Shown piece after piece: positions 58,085 through 64,000 of a stretch of DNA of 64,000 nucleotides. The stretch covers positions 3,576,884-3,640,883 of the forward strand of contig LUGG01000001.1 in NCBI GenBank assembly GCA_001683735.1, in the 5' to 3' direction. A program made the translations under genes and the position numbers. Under the pieces are notes generated by a model. It was given only the letters and a program-made list of their open reading frames with translations. It was not told the origin of the DNA and ran no database searches. How positions within the stretch are numbered: the first letter of the stretch is position 1; the number at the start of each line of letters is the position of its first letter. This stretch comes from Grifola frondosa (lineage: Eukaryota > Basidiomycota > Agaricomycetes > Polyporales > Grifolaceae).

Positions 58085-60559
58085 TATAAATCTGAATGGT
58101 CTGACTCGATGTCAGACTGATTGCTTAACGTTCGGACTTCTATGGGACCACAATATTCCCTAACTTCATACCATCGGCCATCTGGATATCGACCATATTG
58201 TGCATTCTCCTTGAGTTTGCGCTTCTTTGGTGATATCATGACTACATTCACTTCTCCGGTCTGAACTGCCTTTTCATCATCTGATACTTTAAGATCAGAG
58301 GGTGAAGAACATTGACCCTCGTGAATGCCTTCTTGATTATTCTCCTGAAATAAGGTTCTGCTGCATCGGGTAAAGCTACAGGTGTCTTCTCTGGTGTGTC
58401 TGGCTCGCTGTCAGAGTCACCTATCTCTATTGATTCTTCACCGCCTCTGACAGTATATCTGGAATAAATCACTTTCTGTCCTGGTTTACGCTTATTCCGT
58501 GGTGCAGCTGTCGTATTCGATTTCTTCTTGCTTTCATTAACTGTCTTCTTCTCCACATATCCCATGCTGGATTATCAGTGAGTTTTCCTACCCGATTGAC
58601 CGGTACATCCTTATCGGTATGCCAGATAATAGATGGGTCTAACTCAATGGGAGTGATATACTCGTCTGCATAATCATTCAGGATGCATACTCCAAAATTC
58701 TTGCTCATTCTTATAGCTGTGGTATGGGATGGATGAAATGGGGGAGATCCTGGTGCGGGCACAGGTTCCAACATTTTCTCATCGATCGGTACCCAAAGTT
58801 GTTGTCCATTAACAACTTCACATCTATGAGTAGCTTCGGCAGGAATCTTCAGAATTATCTTGGGCGTATCAGGTCTCGAGACCAAAATACCCGCACATAA
58901 TTCTTCAATCTCTATTTCCTTCTTATCATCTTCTAATTCTGACACATCTGGTTCCGTGGTTTGGACTTCAGCATCACATAAGGTAGATGAAGACTTCTCG
59001 GTCTCTGGCAAGTAAATCATTTGAAATACACCATGACCAGTCTTTTCAACACCATTTATAGATACTTTGACATCACGTAATAGGAATAAATCTTCTTGTA
59101 TTCCTATCCCCGTATTCCAACTATCTCTCATTATGAGATAATCAGATTCTCGAGCCGTAATAGAGCCTAAAGTTGGTTGAACTGGTCCACGAGTGTGACC
59201 GTATTGAACCCAATACTTCAACAATAGATGCTCATATGAGGTGCGTGATATATAATCATGAATATCCTCAGTCTGCTGATATGCTCCGGATTTGAGAGGT
59301 TTGAAGCGTAAACCATCCCAATTGACTGCATTCCAAACAACTGGCGAACTTGGTTCGGTTTGAACCTCCTGACTCTCTCTAGCTTGATCTTCTAATTCCA
59401 AACTGTTCTTCATTACTGCTTGCATACTATCCAGATCCTTGAAGTCTATAACTGGTACTGCTTCTTCAAGTCCTTCTGAGACTTGAATACTAGCACATAA
59501 CGAAGCCGGTTTTGATAAAGCAGCTGCCTGTGCTTCCGTACTGGTGACAAACATTCCAAAGGTCTTGCTTCCGTCATCTGAACTTATCTCCACATAGACT
59601 CCTTCAGGCTTGTTCTTCAAAAGAAGATTGTTACGTCTCTGCCATGGCTGACCAAATAACGCTGGAACTGCTAATCCTTCAACAACATAAAGGTTTGCTC
59701 GAGTTACTACTGATCCTAGTGATATCTGTACTGGCCAAATCCCATAATGGATTAGCGGCTTTCCGGATACATCTGATAGCTTCATCGGCAATGTCCTTTC
59801 TTTACTTCCTCCCAAGGCTTTCCATATATCAGCTGAGATACAATCGAGCTGTGAACCTGTATCAATAAGGAACGGAATAACATGATTGTTGAGTTGCACT
59901 GGAACTGTAATGAGTGGAGGCGTATTGGACATAGACCATTTCAGAACTTGTTCTGGGAAGGTAAGCGGTCTTGGATTCTCTGCTTTAAGCATCATAACTG
60001 ATCCTGATTGACCCTTCTCCATAGAGCAATACTCCAAATTAGTAGACGTGGTTGGTAGCATTTTGACAATTGCATTTCCACAAAGTCCACCTTTCTGGTC
60101 AAAGAACTGAACATCCCTTAATAAAAAGGTTCGTCCATATGGTCCGAGTCGATAATCCTGAAACTCGAGGCCACGTTCTGCTAAAAGCGTGCATGGTCCT
60201 GTTGATATCGGCTTCAGATCATGGTTCTGAGCTCTGAGCTGAAGTGCTAAGCTATTATATAGCATTTCATCCACATCATCTTCATCATGATTCACATGGT
60301 TCATATTTGGCTCATCATCTATCTTCCTTTTTGAGTACAGCATAGATGCCTCCTTAGATTGTAAGGTCGACATATCTTCAGCTTCTTCAATGTCTGCTTC
60401 ATTTTCTTCAGAAGACTGTGATGAGGTAGAACTTGTATGATTGCTGTATCCGTCACTAAGGGAATCTGCTTCTTCGGCTGAGTTGTTAATCTCCTCAGAT
60501 GAGACATCGCTGACATCCTCTAAATCAGGTATATCAGAGTAATCCTCATCGATTTTCAA
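58085..60559 (-). CDS. Second retropepsin-like ORF of the retrotransposon
   Basis: A long frame beginning with an acidic arm (DIPDLEDVSDVSSEEINNSA). Near 59,870-59,640 it carries the aspartic protease signature FLIDTGSQLDCISADIW and the second-loop motif ALFGQPWQRRNNLL, typical of retropepsin folds. The C-terminal part is a long acidic/basic linker. At about 58,550 the frame changes by one base and continues through RNKRKPGQKVIYSRYTVRGG and NVVMISPKKRKLKEN to about 58,085. It follows the first protease ORF after a stop (LLHE), so expression may need readthrough, reinitiation or a shift. The active-site triad DTG is intact. Confidence 0.75.
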
Positions 60560-61340
60560 CTATTCATGTAGCAAATTCTCCTCGGGTTCTTCTGCTAAAG
60601 ATGCATATACTGCTGAATTTGCTGACGGAGTTGGGGATACCAATAACTCTGATTCCGGGTAACCATTTTGTCCACGGAACGTAAGGTATGTACCATCATC
60701 TCTTTCAGCAATTCCTATACCATTATCCTGTTGCCAGGGTCTTCCTAATAAACCATCAAATGGAGGATCAGATGCCACATATGCATTGATCTTGGTCTCG
60801 ATATGGCCAATCTTGAGTGGTACGTTCTCTACCAACCCTAGTAATTCGCCTCGACCTCCATTTGCATCGCTCATAGAAATCGCCTTTGACTTGTTCATCG
60901 GCAAGCAAACTGCTGACTTCCATATCTTCTCACTGATAATGTTCAACTGTGAACCGGTGTCCACATAAAATGAGACAGGCTTCCGGTTACATTCCATAAA
61001 CAGCCGAATCAGTGATCCTCGAGTTGCAGTTACCAAATTCGATGAAGGACCTGGTAATACATCTGTCTTCTTAACTCGCAACATATTCTGTAACTGCTGA
61101 GCAACATCTCTGGATACTCCAACAACTTCTCCCAGGATAGGGTGAGTGGAGTGTTAAGTATCTTGTTAAGAACTGATACTGGATCCACTTCTCTGCTTAA
61201 AACTGAAGTACGTGCTGCTGGTCGAGTCTGCTCTGTCACTTGCTCCTTATTATGCCTGTTATTAGATGCAGATGGGTCATCTAATATATCCATGTCATTA
61301 TCGGGATTGAAGTTCCTAGCCTGAACATCAATCGGAGTCA
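60560..61340 (-). CDS. First retropepsin-like ORF of the retrotransposon
   Basis: It begins just after gag (MQKLTPIDVQARNFNPDNDM), has a one-base frame change near 61,115, and then shows the signature FYVDTGSQLNIISEKIW (about 60,955) with the matching loop GLLGRPWQQDNGIG (about 60,740). The arrangement DTG plus a hydrophobic-hydrophobic-Gly loop is that of a retropepsin monomer; these act as dimers to process gag-pol. The frame ends ...EEPEENLLHE with a stop immediately before the second protease ORF. Confidence 0.75.
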
Positions 61341-62945
61341 ATTTCTGCATTTGACCGGAGGTACTGTAGAAGTTCCTGCCCGATTTGACGAAGCAAAATG
61401 AGGTGGTGACTGCTTCTGCTGTGGTAAAACTTCTCTCTGCTTTCCTTTATATCCTGCGCTTCCTTGATAACCATCTCTGACTTGATTGCGATAAGAACGA
61501 GTTTCCCTTGGGACTTTCTCTACCGGAAAGACCAAAACATCGGACTCATCATCATCATCCTGATCTTCATCTTCTGAATTGTCGTCACATACAAGGTAGT
61601 TTACTTCAGGAGCTACCCGTTTAAATGCCTGAATCCAATTCTCATCTGGATTCTTATAAACTGGGACACCATTCTTTGTAGTAAACCTTCCTCGATAGTT
61701 CTTCAAAATATGACCCTTTGTCATTAATTCCTGTAACTTTGAACAGTTATTCATGACATGACCCATTTCTCCACAAGCAAAACATCCCATGGGATATGGT
61801 CTGTTAGCAAGGAAACGATTCGGGTCTGGTCGACTAGACTGATCCATTGAAGGAGGTGCATTAACCCGATTAATCTGGGGTCGAGGAAGACATTCCGCGG
61901 CCAGGGGGTTCAACTGCGTAGCTCGAAGGAACAATATTCCATATTGTGGGTCCTCCAAGGATAACTCCTTCATCTGTGACACAAGCTTATCCATCTCATT
62001 CTCTGCCTTAGTGGGGTGCAATCCTTTCGTCACTTTCCCCAATGGCTTGCCTAACTTGCTAGTTTCCTTCTTAACCACTCCATGGCTAATAGGAATATCA
62101 TCTTCATCATCTTCGTCATCATCCTTCTGCTTCTGGTGGGACCTAACATTCCTTCCACCCTTCTCCTTAACCAATCGCTTCTTTGCCTTCATATTCCTTT
62201 CAATCCTGTCATTATCATCGTCTTCATCATCTGAATCATCGTCATCAACCAAGTCATGGTCGTAGATGTCTTCAGAGCCTAGTCTTTCCGTATCAAACCT
62301 ATCTGAACCCAATAGATTTTCCGCAGCTCGAGAGATCGCATCTGGCTCAAATGGCTGGGACATATCATGTGCTGGATTTGTCAAAAGAATCCGGGCTTCT
62401 AGCTGTTTGCGGAATGGGGAATAAATTCCGGTCCACAGATAATAAGCATAATCGAAATCCGTGATCCTTGCTTGACCCTTCAACCATCCGGCAATCCGGA
62501 TGAACTTCCTCAAGTATCTTCTCCAATCCTTCAAATCATATATCTTCTCTCGTCTAAACTGGGCAACAAAGGCTTGAAGATCCTTTATGCGGAACCTCTT
62601 TGACTCAAGGTCAGCATTGAAATAGATCTCAATGTTCGCCTTTAACTGATCCCAATTTCCATTCCTAAAACTGGAGAAACCTTCTATGGTTTCTCTCACC
62701 GTACGTGAACAATAATCTGTAACCGTTTCACATTTCTCTGCCGGGGTAAGCCTATGCAAAGTGGCCAACTTCTCAAAGTGGCGAAGGAAAGGTCTGACTT
62801 CTGCAGAATCTCCTTTAAACCGCTTTGGGGCAGTCTTGGTGCCTTCGACTGGCATGTCCATGACTGACTTCATACTTGAAACTGACGTAAACTGACTATC
62901 CATCAAAGGACTGCCTGCATTTGAATTCTGCGTGTTGGTATACAT
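61338..62945 (-). CDS. Retrotransposon gag, 535 residues
   Basis: An intact frame from MYTNTQNSNAGSPLMDSQ. The capsid-like helical region includes FKGDSAEVRPFLRHFEKLAT, LTPAEKCETVTDYCSRTVRE and YYLWTGIYSPFRKQLEARIL. An acidic/basic linker leads to a single CCHC zinc knuckle, CFACGEMGHVMNNC (CX2CX4HX4C), which binds RNA during packaging. It lies 117 bp inside the LTR edge, as expected for a leader with the primer site. Confidence 0.85.
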   Translation of the reverse strand: MYTNTQNSNAGSPLMDSQFTSVSSMKSVMDMPVEGTKTAPKRFKGDSAEVRPFLRHFEKLATLHRLTPAEKCETVTDYCSRTVRETIEGFSSFRNGNWDQLKANIEIYFNADLESKRFRIKDLQAFVAQFRREKIYDLKDWRRYLRKFIRIAGWLKGQARITDFDYAYYLWTGIYSPFRKQLEARILLTNPAHDMSQPFEPDAISRAAENLLGSDRFDTERLGSEDIYDHDLVDDDDSDDEDDDNDRIERNMKAKKRLVKEKGGRNVRSHQKQKDDDEDDEDDIPISHGVVKKETSKLGKPLGKVTKGLHPTKAENEMDKLVSQMKELSLEDPQYGILFLRATQLNPLAAECLPRPQINRVNAPPSMDQSSRPDPNRFLANRPYPMGCFACGEMGHVMNNCSKLQELMTKGHILKNYRGRFTTKNGVPVYKNPDENWIQAFKRVAPEVNYLVCDDNSEDEDQDDDDESDVLVFPVEKVPRETRSYRNQVRDGYQGSAGYKGKQREVLPQQKQSPPHFASSNRAGTSTVPPVKCRN

Positions 62946-63037
62946 AGCAACGAACTACGTATAGCCTTGGGCGTAATCACAGGGATTGACTGAACTTGTG
63001 AAAAGGTATGTCTTTACAACTGTCTTCAATAACTTCC

Positions 63038-63054
63038 CCTCGCGGTGGGCTCCA
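63038..63054 (-). other. Candidate tRNA primer binding site
   Basis: On the minus strand TGGAGCCCACCGCGAGG begins 8 nt after the LTR end and starts with TGG, the complement of a tRNA CCA end. Which tRNA would prime is not known to me. Confidence 0.45.
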
Positions 63055-63062
63055 ACTCTCCT

Positions 63063-64000
63063 TGTCGTGTATTTCCAGCGATCGGTATTAAACAACCACT
63101 ACTTTTACCAAACAATCAAAAGACTATCTGACGAGAGTAATATTTGTTTTATAGCGAGGGGTTATTTCCTAGAAATGACGGGTGCACCAAGCTTGACGGG
63201 GTTTCCTACTTTTCCGGACAGAGGCTCAGTCGAGTTCGGTTGTGAAAGCGTACTTTCTACTTTTCACAAGGATCACAATGCTCTGTGGTTTCGTTCTACG
63301 GTGTTCGATTACTCGAAATATACCTATGGGGACTAGAAACAATAGCAAGGCTTGACTTAAATAGCTTGCTCTGTCAGTACACTACAAACTTCCTACAAAG
63401 TCACTGCCTTGGTGCAGTACTTTGCTACTACGACGAATTCCGCCTGGTGAATGGGGAAATGCTCCTGGACTTCTTTCCAGAGACTTATACTCCTCAATCC
63501 ACTCACAGGACAACTATCCAAACAATAACAAACTCTTTCTTAACACTGCTCACCTGTGCCTTTGCGACAGGGCTTCTGTCCTAACAAAGGTCTGACAACT
63601 AATCTGCCTAAACTTGCGCTCCCAAAGTCTCTTGCTTTGGCAAGCTAACAATCTAGGTCAGTAACTTCTGATCTTCTTTTCCTAACCTTGTGCTTCCAGA
63701 ATCTCTTGTCTGGACAGTTGACAATTTAGGTAACTTCCTTTGCGACAGAACTCTGTCCTAACAAAGGTCTTGACAATCTTCAACCTTTTGCCTGAACTTG
63801 CACTTCCAAAGTCTCTTGCTTTGGCAAGTTAACAATCCAGGTCAATACTTAGTAAGCAGATGGGCCTAGGCAATACTTCTGATGTGCCTCAAGTTAAGAG
63901 AAAGAATATAAATTGTGAGGGAGTGCTACTGAGGGAGGAATCTGGGGGGGGAAGAATATATTCGAATGATTTGGGCGATTTTTCGCTCGCCCTTATATAC
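63063..64000 (-). repeat. 5' LTR of the large retrotransposon, partial
   Basis: Almost identical to 45243-46180: one substitution (63,445 area) and three one-base gaps (about 63,556, 63,897 and 63,961). The window ends inside this LTR, at its TATA box. Confidence 0.9.

Larger units (their letters stand above)
45243..64000 (-). mobile_element. Very large Ty3/Gypsy LTR retrotransposon, truncated by the window edge
   Basis: The element is transcribed leftward. Its order from the right is: LTR (63063 onward), primer-site candidate, gag, a first retropepsin-like ORF, a second retropepsin-like ORF, about 6 kb with spliced genes on both strands, RT-RNase H-integrase, a polypurine tract and an LTR (45243-48025). 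The order protease-RT-RNaseH-integrase and the integrase itself place it in Ty3/Gypsy (Metaviridae-type) elements of fungi. The visible LTR parts differ by one substitution and three single-base gaps over about 935 bp, so the insertion is recent. If the right LTR is as long as the left, the element measures about 20.6 kb. Confidence 0.85.

Overview
The window reads as a filamentous basidiomycete, most likely an Agaricomycete. The evidence is short canonical introns of about 45-60 nt, a ubiquitin-L40 fusion gene, a class I myosin beside its UCS chaperone, and mobile-element families typical of mushrooms (a Plavaka-type transposase, a DUF6698-like gene and a basidiomycete Ty3/Gypsy pol).

1-25 kb is a compact host block: the tail of an Nramp-like metal transporter (+), a broken UTP14 (-), ubiquitin-L40 (-), UDP-GlcNAc pyrophosphorylase UAP1 (+), a GH5 exo-beta-1,3-glucanase (+), a membrane protein of unknown function (+), an 84-residue single-TM protein (-), riboflavin synthase RIB5 (+), a Ser-rich coiled-coil protein (+), myosin-I (-), a UNC-45/Cro1/She4-type chaperone (-), TRM6 (+) and an alkaline ceramidase (+). 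UAP1 and the glucanase concern the wall polysaccharides chitin and beta-1,3-glucan. The myosin and its probable chaperone sit head to tail. Many of the conserved genes carry single-base frame breaks, several in homopolymer runs; this looks more like sequence error than gene decay, except for UTP14, which also lacks a conserved middle segment.

26.6-33.5 kb holds a divergent pair: a DUF6698-like gene (-) and a Plavaka-type transposase (+). 33.7-44.1 kb is AT-rich and nearly free of CG dinucleotides. It is a graveyard of decayed elements: a large inverted repeat with unequally decayed arms, two small inverted-repeat elements, a Harbinger-like (DDE_Tnp_4) relic and other coding remnants.

44.4-45.2 kb has a 242-codon orphan ORF. 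From 45,243 to the right edge runs a very large LTR retrotransposon transcribed leftward. From its 5' side it has a partial LTR, a candidate primer site, gag, two successive retropepsin-like ORFs, about 6 kb of unrelated sequence with spliced genes on both strands and a cluster of ACGCGT sites, then RT-RNase H-integrase, a polypurine tract and a long LTR. The visible LTR parts are almost identical, so the insertion is young. If the right LTR matches the left one in length, the element would be about 20.6 kb.
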